A stretch of DNA of 36,998 nucleotides from JAULUH01 sp032111745 (GTDB lineage Bacteria; Chloroflexota; Anaerolineae; JAAEKA01). Of this stretch, positions 1 to 8,162 are shown in pieces; position 1 is the stretch's first letter, and every line of letters starts with the position of its first letter. The position numbers and the translations under genes were made by a program. The stretch is from NCBI GenBank assembly GCA_032111745.1, contig JAULUH010000508.1, forward strand, positions 1 through 36,998. The letters run 5' to 3'. The notes under the pieces were generated by a model. That model was not told the origin of the DNA. It searched no databases and saw only the letters and a list, made by a program, of their open reading frames with translations.

Positions 1-154
1 GCGGTGCTCCGCAGTGCAACAGGAGCCGGGCGCAACTTTTCGTAGCCCGGTGCGTAGTGCTCCTTGAATTGAGATTCTGCCGGCCGGTGCGGGTCACCTG
101 CGCCTTCGACCGGCGCCGAGTTGAATGTGTGAGCATGTGACGGGAGACTACCCT

Positions 155-637
155 ATGGCCGAGAACAACGGCATGAATTCGATCGAGGCACCGTTCCAGG
201 ACTTACGAGACAGGGTTGGGCAGCGCCTGCGCGGGAAACGGCCATGGGTCTGGGGGGCGTTGCTGGTGCTGTTGGGCATCTTGCTGCTGATCAACAACCT
301 GGGCTTACTGCCATTTCGCCTGGAGATCATCTGGCGCACTGTCAATGCGGTCTTCTGGCCCTTGTTGCTCATCGGGCTGGGCGTGCTGTTGGTTTACCTG
401 TTGCGCGGAGGCAGCCTGGACCTGAGCCGGGTGCGAGGGATAGGTGAGAGACTGCCGTTGCGCCGCTCACGCACGGACCGCATGGTGGCGGGTGTCTGTG
501 GCGGTATTGGTCAGGCTCTGCGGGTGGACCCGCTGCTGGTGCGCATTGCCTGGGTCTTGTTGTCGGTGTTGTTGCTCGGCATTGCCGGTGTAGCCCTGTA
601 TGTCTTGGCTGTCGTGTTCATACCAGTTGAAGCCTAG
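155..637 (+). CDS. PspC-domain membrane protein
   Basis: Small integral membrane protein of 160 residues. Residues about 31-53 and 67-83 are two hydrophobic helices of the kind found in LiaI/LiaF-like regions. Residues about 105-160 form a PspC domain, with the motif MVAGVCGGIG followed by a third membrane helix. PspC proteins belong to envelope-stress systems of the phage-shock type, but no pspA is nearby, so the role here is inferred only from the domain. The ORF is open from an ATG at 125, but the ATG at 155 has a GGGAG site at 142-146 with good spacing, so that start is preferred. A clean intrinsic terminator follows 26 bases after the stop, which makes this a single-gene unit. Confidence 0.85.
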   Translation: MAENNGMNSIEAPFQDLRDRVGQRLRGKRPWVWGALLVLLGILLLINNLGLLPFRLEIIWRTVNAVFWPLLLIGLGVLLVYLLRGGSLDLSRVRGIGERLPLRRSRTDRMVAGVCGGIGQALRVDPLLVRIAWVLLSVLLLGIAGVALYVLAVVFIPVEA

Positions 638-663
638 CAGGGCAGAACCACGGAACCTGGTCC

Positions 664-690
664 AGGGCTGCGCTTGTCCGCAGCCCTTTT
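664..690 (+). terminator. Intrinsic terminator after the PspC gene
   Basis: Stem GGGCTGCG at 665-672 pairs perfectly with CGCAGCCC at 679-686 around a six-base loop, and TTTT follows at 687-690. An A-T pair (664/687) extends the stem to nine pairs. Confidence 0.85.
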
Positions 691-776
691 GTCTAGCACA
701 ATAGGCGGGCCTCTTCCCAAAGCTTAACCCGTTGGCGACAGGAGCAGGCGTTCGTAGTAAGCGCTTCAGCGCTGGG

Positions 777-805
777 TTGGGCCGGCACGGACTTTGCAGT
801 ATAAT
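777..805 (+). promoter_or_regulatory. Sigma-70 promoter of the YtxH-like gene
   Basis: TTGGGC at 777-782, 17-base spacer, TATAAT at 800-805. It lies 54 bases before the ATG at 859. Confidence 0.7.
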
Positions 806-858
806 CGAGGCACGGCGCGTGGGCGTCCGATTCAATCCATGCGGAGAGAGTGCATCCC

Positions 859-1089
859 ATGTTTGGAACATTGTTGCGATTCGCCGGCGGCCTCGTTGTG
901 GGCGCTGCGGTTGGTACCGTGATCGGCAGGCTGATCGCCCCCTCCAGCGGCCAGGAGCTGCAGCAGCGTATCGTGGACTTCCGTGATGAGGTCGTCGAAG
1001 CCGGCGTCCAGGCCGAGCTGGAGACTCGCAGTGCCTTGCAGGCAGAGTTCAGCCGGGCACGGGAGTTCAGGCCCTCGGAGCTGCCGTAG
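859..1089 (+). CDS. Small YtxH-like membrane-anchored protein
   Basis: Protein of 76 residues. Residues about 4-26 are a glycine-rich hydrophobic helix (GGLVVGAAVGTVIGRLIAP), followed by a charged helical tail. This matches the general plan of YtxH/gas-vesicle-like stress proteins, whose function is poorly defined. The frame opens with a GTG at 850, but the ATG at 859 has a purine-rich site at 843-850 at proper distance. A perfect promoter lies upstream. The 3' end overlaps the convergent mutM gene by 23 bases, so the last codons of both genes are read from the same DNA in opposite directions. Confidence 0.65.
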   Translation: MFGTLLRFAGGLVVGAAVGTVIGRLIAPSSGQELQQRIVDFRDEVVEAGVQAELETRSALQAEFSRAREFRPSELP

Positions 1090-1921
1090 CTGAGTTGTCC
1101 TGGCAGTGGGGACAGAAGTGAGTGCTGCGCTGGGCAAGCCTGACCTGCTGGATAGGTGTTCCACACACCGGACAGGGAAGGCCAGTCCGCCGGAACACCC
1201 GGTGTCGCTCCTGGTAACGCCCGCGGAGTCCCGTAGGTCGCGCATAATTGCTCAGGGCGCTGCGGCCAAGGGAGCTGCCTCCCTCGCGGATGGCTTCTGC
1301 CAGGGCCTGGCGTACAGCGGTGTGCAGCCGGGCGCAGTCCACCAGGGTCAGGGTGCTGCCCGGACGGCGGGGATCGATCCCGGCGAGGAAAAGGGCCTCG
1401 TCGGCGTAAATGTTGCCGATTCCAGCTACGATGGTTTGATCCAACAGCAGCGTCTTGATCACTGATCGTCGTCCTGCGATGGCGTGGAGCAGGTCGGTAG
1501 GCGTGAAGGCGTCGCTCAGGGGCTCAGGGCCCAGTTTTCCCACGATCATCGCCGGGTCGTCGACCAGATAGAAACGCCCGAACTTGCGCTGGTCGCGGTA
1601 GTGCAGCTGCTGGCCGTTATCGAGGCCCAGGACAACGTGGGTATGCTTCAGTGGCTCCGCCTGGGGAGCCTCCAGGCATAGCCCTCCGGTCATGCGCAGG
1701 TGGAGGATGAGGGTATGGTGATTGTCGAGGGTAAAGAGCAGATACTTGCCTCGGCGGTCCGTGTTGACGATCTGGCGGCCCAGCAGGGCCGCGGCAAAGG
1801 CTTCTGGCGCCGGCCGGCCGATGGTCCGGGGCCAGAAGACCTGCACGTCGACGATGCGCCTGCCAACTAGCATCGGCTTAAGATCCCGGGCGTAGTTCTC
1901 GACCTCAGGCAGTTCAGGCAT
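1067..1921 (-). CDS. mutM: Formamidopyrimidine-DNA glycosylase (Fpg/MutM)
   Basis: Bifunctional glycosylase/AP lyase that removes 8-oxoguanine and other oxidised purines from DNA. The mature N-terminus PELPEVE carries the catalytic Pro2 and Glu3; Lys59 corresponds to the essential Lys57 of E. coli Fpg. The helix-two-turn-helix segment QTIVAGIGNIYADE is intact, and the C-terminal zinc finger has the family spacing C-x2-C-x16-C-x2-C. Length is 284 residues, normal for the family. Start: a TTG further upstream at 1957 is actually the first base of a -35 box (TTGACT), and the -10 box ends seven bases before the ATG at 1921, so translation must start at 1921 on a probably leaderless mRNA. The 3' end overlaps the YtxH-like gene. 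Confidence 0.97.
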   Translation of the reverse strand: MPELPEVENYARDLKPMLVGRRIVDVQVFWPRTIGRPAPEAFAAALLGRQIVNTDRRGKYLLFTLDNHHTLILHLRMTGGLCLEAPQAEPLKHTHVVLGLDNGQQLHYRDQRKFGRFYLVDDPAMIVGKLGPEPLSDAFTPTDLLHAIAGRRSVIKTLLLDQTIVAGIGNIYADEALFLAGIDPRRPGSTLTLVDCARLHTAVRQALAEAIREGGSSLGRSALSNYARPTGLRGRYQERHRVFRRTGLPCPVCGTPIQQVRLAQRSTHFCPHCQDNSATAAPRA

Positions 1922-1928
1922 ACTAGGG

Positions 1929-1957
1929 ATTATACGACGCGGCGCCAGCGCAGTCAA
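1929..1957 (-). promoter_or_regulatory. Promoter of mutM, leaderless arrangement
   Basis: On the minus strand TTGACT (1957-1952), 17 bases, TATAAT (1934-1929). Seven bases separate the -10 from the A of the mutM ATG, so that A is the expected first transcribed base. Confidence 0.85.
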
Positions 1958-2050
1958 TTTGTGGAACCTGGCGCCCTATGCAGGCGGTGGCTTGGAATAG
2001 CTACCACAGCCGCCCGTCCCCCCGTGACGGTATGGCATAGATGGGGATGG

Positions 2051-2731
2051 TCAGGTGAGACGGTTGAGTTGGAAGCTCGCCACTAATAGTGTGATCAGGA
2101 GCAGAGCCAGAGCCACTTGTAGGCCGCGCAGAGCTTCCGTAGACAGCCCGAGGAAGGGGGTTGTGGTCACCTCCTGGGTTGCCTCTTCAGCTGGTTGCTG
2201 CGTCTGGCTCTCCGAGTCGGGACCCTTGGCGTTATAGCCTCTCTCTTCGCCTTGCTGGGCTTCCCCTACACCTGACGTTGGAGCCGGGGCTACGGGCACC
2301 GGTTGGGTGTGCACGCCGGGATCGCCAACTACCAGGACGATCAGGCAGATGGCCACCAGGGCAGCGGCGCTGCGTAGATAGAGGGGTGTGAGCCAGGCTA
2401 GCCAGGGCAAGCGGTTGGCCGCAGCGGGCTGGACCTGGCGCTCACTCAGGGTGAAGGCTCGGGGCAGCGGCATGGGGGGTGTCTCGGCCAGGAGCCTCAC
2501 TGTGTAGCACAGTTCGGCCAGGATCTGCGCCGCAGCAGGGTCTGCGGCCAGCAGGGCCTCAGCCCTGCGGCGCTCTTCGGTCGTTGCCCTGCCGTCGATA
2601 TAGGCCGACAGAAGTTCTTCCACGGTGGTTGTGGCGTTATGAGAATGATCCGCCATAGATAGCGACGAGTCCGATCCAGGGTTTGACCGTAATGCAGCAG
2701 GCACGACAGTGCTGCCCAGCTGACGATTCAC
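2051..2731 (-). CDS. Membrane anti-sigma factor
   Basis: Probable anti-sigma factor of the ECF sigma gene that ends nine bases upstream. The N-terminal part has the typical start of an anti-sigma domain (EELLSAYIDG, then an Arg/Glu-rich helix and ADPAAAQIL). A membrane helix lies at about residues 118-137, followed by a Pro/Gln/Glu-rich outer segment, and a second hydrophobic helix (LQVALALLLITLLVA) sits near the C-terminus. No HxxxCxxC zinc motif is visible, so it would be a zinc-free type. The start is uncertain: GTG at 2731, nine bases after the sigma stop, or ATG at 2656, which begins MADHSHN directly before the domain. Neither has a clear ribosome binding site, and the ATG gives the more typical N-terminus. 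Confidence 0.75.
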   Translation of the reverse strand: MNRQLGSTVVPAALRSNPGSDSSLSMADHSHNATTTVEELLSAYIDGRATTEERRRAEALLAADPAAAQILAELCYTVRLLAETPPMPLPRAFTLSERQVQPAAANRLPWLAWLTPLYLRSAAALVAICLIVLVVGDPGVHTQPVPVAPAPTSGVGEAQQGEERGYNAKGPDSESQTQQPAEEATQEVTTTPFLGLSTEALRGLQVALALLLITLLVASFQLNRLT

Positions 2732-2740
2732 CTACAAGCG

Positions 2741-3346
2741 TTAGTCGTCTTCTAGACGATAGCGGCCGGGCAATAGTTCCTGGTGGGCCAGCAGAAAGTC
2801 GCGCAGCTTGGCCCGGGCCCGGCTAAGGCGCGACTTCACCGTGCCTAAGGATGTTTGCATGACCTGGGCGATCTCTTCGTAGCTCAGCCCTTCAATATCT
2901 GAGAGCACCAGCACCATGCGCTGGTCGGGAGGCAGGCTCTCGATGCCCTGTTGGATCACGCCCCCGAGTTCCTGGCGCAGTGCATACTCCGCCGGCTGTT
3001 CGGCCTCGTCCACCAGGCGGCCGGCGTGTTCCGAGTTGCCGGCGAGGTCTTCCAGGGAGCTGGCGGGCCGGCGCTGCAAGCTGCGCAGCTGATCATAGCA
3101 GACATTGGTCACGATGCGCAGGAGCCAGGCCTTGAAGGAGCCACCCCGGTACTGCCCCAAGCTGCGATAGGCCTTGATAAAGGCTTCCTGGGTTGCGTCG
3201 GCTGCGGCATCCCCATTCCCTAGAATACGGTAGGCAAGGTTGTAGGCCAGACCCTGGTAGGCCAGGATGAGCTGGTTGAAGGCCGGCAACTCGCCCCGGG
3301 CTGCGGCCTCGATGAGGGCCTGCTCGTCCTGTGCGCCACTGCTCAT
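2741..3346 (-). CDS. ECF (sigma-24 type) RNA polymerase sigma factor
   Basis: Alternative sigma factor of 201 residues. Region 2 is recognisable (AFNQLILAYQGLAYNLAYRI, then DATQEAFIKAYRSL), and region 4 carries the helix-turn-helix (SYEEIAQVMQTSLGTVKSRL). No extra C-terminal domain is present. It is directly followed by the anti-sigma gene, the usual operon order. The frame can be read from a TTG at 3361, but the ATG at 3346 gives the usual length and is preferred. The target promoters cannot be identified from this window. A tRNA gene is divergently placed upstream, so its promoter region (3366-3394) is shared with the sigma leader. Confidence 0.93.
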   Translation of the reverse strand: MSSGAQDEQALIEAAARGELPAFNQLILAYQGLAYNLAYRILGNGDAAADATQEAFIKAYRSLGQYRGGSFKAWLLRIVTNVCYDQLRSLQRRPASSLEDLAGNSEHAGRLVDEAEQPAEYALRQELGGVIQQGIESLPPDQRMVLVLSDIEGLSYEEIAQVMQTSLGTVKSRLSRARAKLRDFLLAHQELLPGRYRLEDD

Positions 3347-3365
3347 GGTCCGAAAAGCCAAAATC

Positions 3366-3394
3366 TTGACGGATTCCTTGTGTTCGGCTATACT
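3366..3394 (+). promoter_or_regulatory. Strong promoter of tRNA-Leu
   Basis: TTGACG at 3366-3371, 17-base spacer, TATACT at 3389-3394. The tRNA begins 18 bases further on. Confidence 0.8.
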
Positions 3395-3412
3395 GCCACA
3401 GTAACCTGCCGT

Positions 3413-3497
3413 GCCGAAGTGGCGGAACAGGCAGACGCGACGGTCTCAAAAACCGTTGAGCACAGCGCTCGTGTGGGTTCGAGTCCCACCTTCGGCA
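3413..3497 (+). tRNA. tRNA-Leu (anticodon CAA)
   Basis: The acceptor stem GCCGAAG (3413-3419) pairs with CTTCGGC (3490-3496), discriminator A at 3497. The anticodon stem ACGGT/ACCGT closes the loop CTCAAAA with anticodon CAA, which reads UUG leucine codons. A long variable arm (a class II feature) precedes the T arm, which contains GGTTCGAGTCC. CCA is not encoded. Confidence 0.95.
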
Positions 3498-3742
3498 CTC
3501 TGGAAAGCAATCTGAGACATTATAGCAGCAGTCGTGGATTCTCGCTAGTCATTAGCCGGGAACCGCTGCAGCGATGGCCGTTCCGTCTCCCATGATAATG
3601 CATCGACGATTGCGGAACACAAAGCGCCAGTAATGACTCACCAAGGAGGACGCAAGGGAAGCTGCCCCAGGCAGGTGGTCGACGGTCGCTGTTGGCGACC
3701 GGTGAAGACCGCCGCCGGCCGGATCGCCCGCTTCCCTTGTCT

Positions 3743-5077
3743 ATGCAGCCCTTGAACCAAAACGAACAGCTCCGTTGGCGACGAGAACCTGGCCCGTCAT
3801 TACGTCGCACCGCCAGGATTCTCGCCCTCGTGCTTTTGGCCCTGCTGGCGACTCTGCTCAGCGGATGCCCTGCCAGAAGAGGGTCGGAGGCGCAATCTCT
3901 CACCCCAGCTGAGGTCGACGCGCTCATTCTGGCCATTGCCGACCAGTACGCCATCTCCGGCGACGTCGAGATGGCTAGGGCTACCCTCGGCGAGTTGAAC
4001 CTTGCCAACCCCACCTTGACAGTGCTGGCACTGGCCGAGTCGTATATCTCTGGCAACGGCGAGCCCGATATGACCCGCAACCTGGTGGGCCTGGCCGGGG
4101 CCTTGGGACCGCTCAGCCGGATGGCGAGCGACTACCTGGCCGCTGACACAGGGGTGGCCATGGCTCAGGCGGCCCAAGAGATACCTCCGACGTCGGCGCC
4201 ACCGACCGCCACGCCGACGGATACGCCGGTGCCCCCCACGGCGACAGCCACACCTGAGCCCACTCCCACAGCCACCTTCACACCAGTGCCGGTGCCGCGC
4301 GTAGGTGCGGAGTCCCAGGAGCTTAATGTACGCCAGGGACCGGGCACAAACTACCCGGTGGTCGGCCGGATGGCCCAGCAGGAGTCGGCTATTGTGCTGG
4401 GCCGCAACGAAGCTGGTAGTTGGTGGCAGGTGATCCTGGAGGATGGCACCGAGGGCTGGGTGGTGGCGTCCCTGGTCGAGACCAACGGCCCTATGGACGC
4501 CGTGGAGATTGCTCTGAACGTCGCGCCGCCACCCCAGCAGGCGCCGGCACCAGTGGCTACGGCGGCTCCGGCCCCGAACCCGGCGCCCGCACCGGCGGCA
4601 ACGGCAGCCCCGGCTCCGGCGCCCCAGCCTGGCACACCGTTCACCATCGCCAGCTTCAGGTTGCGGCCTGTGGGCCAGGATGCCCAACGCTGTGACGGCG
4701 GCGACCACAACATCTTCGTGCGCGTGGTCGACGCCGCGGGCAACCCCCTGGACGGCGTGCGGGTGCGTGAGATCTATTCCGGCCAAGTCCTCACTACTGG
4801 GGCACAAGGCAAGGGTCCTGGACGGGTGGAGTATGACATCTACCGGGGCGGCGGCGGCGTGGTCGAGATCGTCGACGAGAACAACAATCCCATTAGCCCC
4901 CAATCGCGCGGGATGAGTGCCGACTGGCCGGCCTTCGACCTGATGCTAGAGGCAGGCTACTGTGGCTGCAAGCCACACCCTGATCCTGAGAGCTGCCGAA
5001 GCGACCTGGAAAACAAGGGATACTTTTTTGCGGTCGGTCACTACGTGTACGAGGTGACGTTCCAACGCTCAAGCTGA
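3743..5077 (+). CDS. SH3-domain lipoprotein with shared C-terminal domain
   Basis: Predicted surface lipoprotein of 444 residues. The signal peptide ends in LLSGC, with the lipidated cysteine near residue 42. A helical region follows, then a Pro/Thr-rich stalk, a bacterial SH3 domain at about 186-246 (LNVRQGPGTNYPVVGRM, then WWQVILEDGTEGWV), an Ala/Pro-rich linker, and a C-terminal domain of about 145 residues. That last domain is related to the end of the next gene's protein (HNIFVRVVDAAGNPLDGV here, HHIFVKVIDAAGNPMDGV there) and is not one I recognise. SH3b domains usually bind wall or surface ligands. The frame opens at a TTG at 3692; the ATG at 3743 is preferred because it gives a normal signal peptide, although no good ribosome site is visible. 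Confidence 0.75.
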   Translation: MQPLNQNEQLRWRREPGPSLRRTARILALVLLALLATLLSGCPARRGSEAQSLTPAEVDALILAIADQYAISGDVEMARATLGELNLANPTLTVLALAESYISGNGEPDMTRNLVGLAGALGPLSRMASDYLAADTGVAMAQAAQEIPPTSAPPTATPTDTPVPPTATATPEPTPTATFTPVPVPRVGAESQELNVRQGPGTNYPVVGRMAQQESAIVLGRNEAGSWWQVILEDGTEGWVVASLVETNGPMDAVEIALNVAPPPQQAPAPVATAAPAPNPAPAPAATAAPAPAPQPGTPFTIASFRLRPVGQDAQRCDGGDHNIFVRVVDAAGNPLDGVRVREIYSGQVLTTGAQGKGPGRVEYDIYRGGGGVVEIVDENNNPISPQSRGMSADWPAFDLMLEAGYCGCKPHPDPESCRSDLENKGYFFAVGHYVYEVTFQRSS

Positions 5078-5217
5078 GTATGTGGCTGGCCTCTGAGCGT
5101 CAGTCCATCGGTGCCGGACACCTGATAAGGCCACCAGCACCTCGCCGCCAACCGCAGCCAGCGCTCGAGTGGGAAGCACCCGTTCTCATGGCTGCCTGGG
5201 GTTGGTATCTCATGGTC

Positions 5218-5236
5218 AAAGGAGATGCACCCTGTG
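5218..5236 (+). promoter_or_regulatory. Ribosome binding site deciding the start of the cNMP protein
   Basis: AAAGGAG ends at 5224 and touches the ATG at 5225, too close for that codon to be used well. The in-frame GTG at 5234 lies nine bases after it, the normal distance, so GTG is the likely start. Confidence 0.6.
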
Positions 5237-7876
5237 ACATCTCAATCGCTTGAAAATGTGCCGCTCTTCGCCGGCCTTAGTCCTCCCCAGCAGGAGCTGA
5301 TCGCCAAGCGCCTGAAGGAGGTGAAGTTCGCGCCGGGCGAGATGCTATTCCGCTTGGGCGAGCCGGCAACCAGGATGATCCTGGTGGAGAGCGGCTGGGT
5401 GCGCCTGATGGGCAGCAACAGCATGGTCCTGGCTACCCTGGGCCCCGGCAGCACCCTGGCCGACCTGGACCTGCTCCAGGGCCGGCCCTACGGCACCAGT
5501 GCCCAGGCCGTGGGCAACGTGGAGGCCTGGACGTTGTCGGCGGCTGATGTAGACGCCTTGGTCCAGGGTGACATCGAGCTGGGCATCGCCTTGAGTCGTA
5601 GCGCAGGCAGCCCGGTGGCTGCGCTGCAGAACTACGCGCGCAATCGTGTCCAGCTGGTCCCGGGCTGGCGCCGCGTAAGCCGAGGAGCATTGCTGGCGGC
5701 GGTCCAACAGTTCAACTTGACGGAGGCAGCCAGGGGTACACGCCTGTTCAAAGCAGGCGATCAGCCCAATGGGCTGTACGTCCTGGAGCGGGGCCAGGTC
5801 CGCCTGAGCGAAGCTGGCGGGCAGGAGATCACCCTGGGCGCCGGCGGGGTCTTCGGTGAGCCAGCCCTGTTGACCGGCAAGCCCAGCCCGTACGCAGCCA
5901 CGGTGGTCGAGGACGCCATCCTGTGGTCCCTGGACGCCAGTGCTTTTGCCGAGCTAACCGCGGAATACCCTGAGCTGCGCGAGGCTTTGAGCCAGGAAGT
6001 GCACATGCCGCTGAGCGCCGCCGAGCAGAAGGTGGCGGTGGAGCGCTTGCGGGGGCTGCCGACCTTCAGCCGGTGGCCCGACGGTGCGCTCAAGGAGCTG
6101 GCCGCAACCCTCTTGTTGCAGCACGCTCCGGCTGGCAGCGTGGTTTTCACCCAGGGTGCCCGCGGCGACGCCATGTACATCGTCGAGACCGGCAAGGTGG
6201 AGCTGCGCACCGGTGGCGAGGTCATTGCCCGTCTCGGTGAGGGCAATGAGTTCGGAGACATGGCGCTGCTGACGGGCCGCACCCGAACCACAGATGCTGT
6301 GGCCACTGCCGACACCAACCTGTGGGTGCTGTACCGCAGCGAGTTCGAGCGCATCCAGGCCCGTTATCCGGCCGCCCAGGCTGCGATGACCGAGAACCTG
6401 GCCCAGCAACTGGCCTCGGCTGACGACTCCTTCTATGATCAACACCTGCGAAAGATAACGCTGTTGGCCGGGCTCTCCCGTCCGCAGCTGGAGGCGGTGC
6501 GCAAGCGGCTGCAGGCCATGCGCTACCGCGAGGGTGAGACTATCTACTGGCAGGGCGACAGCGCTGATGGGCTGTACATGATCGAGCGCGGCCAGGTGCG
6601 GGTGGAGCACGAGGGTGCCAGGTCCGAGACCCTGACTGTGGGCGACATCTTTGGCGAGGCAGCACTGTTGCTGGATGAGCCGCGAGGCTCCACCACCCGC
6701 GCTCTGACCGAGGTGGACCTGTGGCTGCTGCGGCGCGAGGACTTCGAAGACCTGATGCTGCAGTATCCCAGCCTGGCGCTCAACCTGAGCCGGGTGATGG
6801 GCCAGCGCCTGCGCCACGCCGGCGGCGAGGGTGAGCTGGGCGTGGCCCAGCCACCGGCGAAGGCCCCGGCACAGCCGGTGCGGCCGGCCGCCCCGAGCCG
6901 GCCACCTGCCACCCAGCCCGTCCCGGCGACCACGCCCCTCACCCCAACCAGCGGTGGAACCCGGGCCATCGACGGGATGGTTAGCTGGTTCCAGGGCCAG
7001 AGCACGCTGGTCAAGATCCTGCTGATCCTGATGATGATCGTGCTGATCTGGCTATGCTTCGTGACTCTGCCGTCGATGCTTATCAGCACTGTGCGGGCAG
7101 CAGAGGTCGAGGCGCGCGGGATGGAGATGACGGCCTATCTGCCGGTGCGGGGTGGTGTGGAGGTGGTGGCGCCGACCCCGGCGCCACTGGTCGAGTCCCG
7201 GAGCGTGGCTGTAGCCATGGCCGGCCCGAACGAGCTCGAGCCGACTCCCACCTACACGCCGTGGCCCACGGAGACGCCGATCCCCACCAGCACACCCACG
7301 ATCACGCCGACGCCGACGAACACGCCGATCCCCACAGAGACGCCAACACTGGAACCGACGGCTACACCGTTCCCGACCAGTACGCCGGTGCCGCCACCAT
7401 CGCTGCCGGCAGTGGCCAGCGTGGAGGAGGCGGCCAAGGCCCTGGCTGCGGAGGCACCGGTGGAGGAAGCCCAAGCGGCGGCCTTGGTCTCCAATGTTGA
7501 GTGGCGTCTGGTAGAGGCTCGCCGGCTTTCCCCCTGCGAAAACAAGGGCAATCACCATATCTTCGTGAAGGTCATCGATGCCGCGGGCAACCCCATGGAC
7601 GGCGTAGTCCTGATCCAGAGTGCCTCGGGCAACCCTGGCGCTCTGTTGGATCGTTCGGTCAGCGGCGCCAAGGGGCCTGGCCAGGCCGAGTTCGTGATGT
7701 GGAAGGGCGCGACCTACGGTGTGTTCGTCGCCAACGGGGACGGCTCACCGGCCAGCACCGACTTCGCTAACGACCTGCACTCCGGCTTCACCGACGAGTC
7801 CGAGTGCGCTGATGGCGGCGGAGGCAACACTCTGTTCCACAACTCCTTCAGCGTGATCTTCCAGCGCACGAGCTGA
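5234..7876 (+). CDS. Membrane protein with four cNMP-binding-like domains
   Basis: About 880 residues with an unusual plan. Four tandem cyclic-nucleotide-binding (Crp-type) domains occupy roughly 1-135, 160-255, 270-395 and 402-525. Domains 3 and 4 keep a phosphate-binding-cassette pattern (FGDMALL...RTRTT; FGEAALL...PRGSTT); domain 2 keeps FGEPALL but lacks the arginine; domain 1 has lost the motif. After a Pro-rich linker comes a single membrane helix (about 592-614), then a Thr/Pro stalk (about 667-722) and a C-terminal domain (about 754-880) related to that of the preceding lipoprotein. The layout implies cyclic-nucleotide or other ligand sensing inside and a displayed domain outside. No kinase, cyclase or DNA-binding part is visible. 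The start is set at GTG 5234 by the ribosome site. Confidence 0.8.
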   Translation: MTSQSLENVPLFAGLSPPQQELIAKRLKEVKFAPGEMLFRLGEPATRMILVESGWVRLMGSNSMVLATLGPGSTLADLDLLQGRPYGTSAQAVGNVEAWTLSAADVDALVQGDIELGIALSRSAGSPVAALQNYARNRVQLVPGWRRVSRGALLAAVQQFNLTEAARGTRLFKAGDQPNGLYVLERGQVRLSEAGGQEITLGAGGVFGEPALLTGKPSPYAATVVEDAILWSLDASAFAELTAEYPELREALSQEVHMPLSAAEQKVAVERLRGLPTFSRWPDGALKELAATLLLQHAPAGSVVFTQGARGDAMYIVETGKVELRTGGEVIARLGEGNEFGDMALLTGRTRTTDAVATADTNLWVLYRSEFERIQARYPAAQAAMTENLAQQLASADDSFYDQHLRKITLLAGLSRPQLEAVRKRLQAMRYREGETIYWQGDSADGLYMIERGQVRVEHEGARSETLTVGDIFGEAALLLDEPRGSTTRALTEVDLWLLRREDFEDLMLQYPSLALNLSRVMGQRLRHAGGEGELGVAQPPAKAPAQPVRPAAPSRPPATQPVPATTPLTPTSGGTRAIDGMVSWFQGQSTLVKILLILMMIVLIWLCFVTLPSMLISTVRAAEVEARGMEMTAYLPVRGGVEVVAPTPAPLVESRSVAVAMAGPNELEPTPTYTPWPTETPIPTSTPTITPTPTNTPIPTETPTLEPTATPFPTSTPVPPPSLPAVASVEEAAKALAAEAPVEEAQAAALVSNVEWRLVEARRLSPCENKGNHHIFVKVIDAAGNPMDGVVLIQSASGNPGALLDRSVSGAKGPGQAEFVMWKGATYGVFVANGDGSPASTDFANDLHSGFTDESECADGGGGNTLFHNSFSVIFQRTS

Positions 7877-7903
7877 GCCCAATCTCTGCTTTAGTTCCAT
7901 CAG

Positions 7904-7938
7904 GGGCTGCCCCAAAACCAAAGAGGGCAGCCCTTTTT
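7904..7938 (+). terminator. Intrinsic terminator after the cNMP protein
   Basis: GGGCTGCCC (7904-7912) pairs perfectly with GGGCAGCCC (7925-7933) around a 12-base loop, followed by TTTTT. Confidence 0.9.
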
Positions 7939-8013
7939 GTGTGGTGAGCGCCCAGCCGGGCACGGCCAGGGCGATCCGTGGTGGGCGTTCGTCGTGAGCG
8001 CTTCAGTGCTCCT

Positions 8014-8043
8014 TTGGTCCCCTTTTGCGCCCTGTGCTATAAT
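8014..8043 (+). promoter_or_regulatory. Promoter of the DUF3048 gene
   Basis: TTGGTC at 8014-8019, 18-base spacer, TATAAT at 8038-8043 with a TGC extension directly before it. The leader to the ATG at 8163 is about 110 bases. Confidence 0.75.
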
Positions 8044-8162
8044 CTCTTAATGGCCGCCAGACAGGCTGGCCAGGGCCGACCCCTGCTGGCAGCGCCTCAC
8101 CAGAACCTCTCTGCCCTGGCGGTAGCGCTGCAGGTATCGTCCTTCACGGAGTGCCGATCGTC

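Noticed and set aside
1..154. Hairpin (CCGGGC 26-31 / GCCCGG 45-50) and GC-rich stretch at the window start
   Set aside because: Stem is only six pairs with a large loop; no gene end or RNA family can be recognised at this edge.
3380..3595. ORF over the tRNA-Leu gene, reading AEVAEQADATVSKTVE
   Set aside because: This peptide is the usual artefact of translating a tRNA-Leu; the DNA folds as a complete tRNA with its own promoter.
3800..4903. Long ORF opposite the SH3 lipoprotein gene
   Set aside because: Composition is His/Arg-rich shadow; the plus strand has signal peptide, SH3 domain and stalk.
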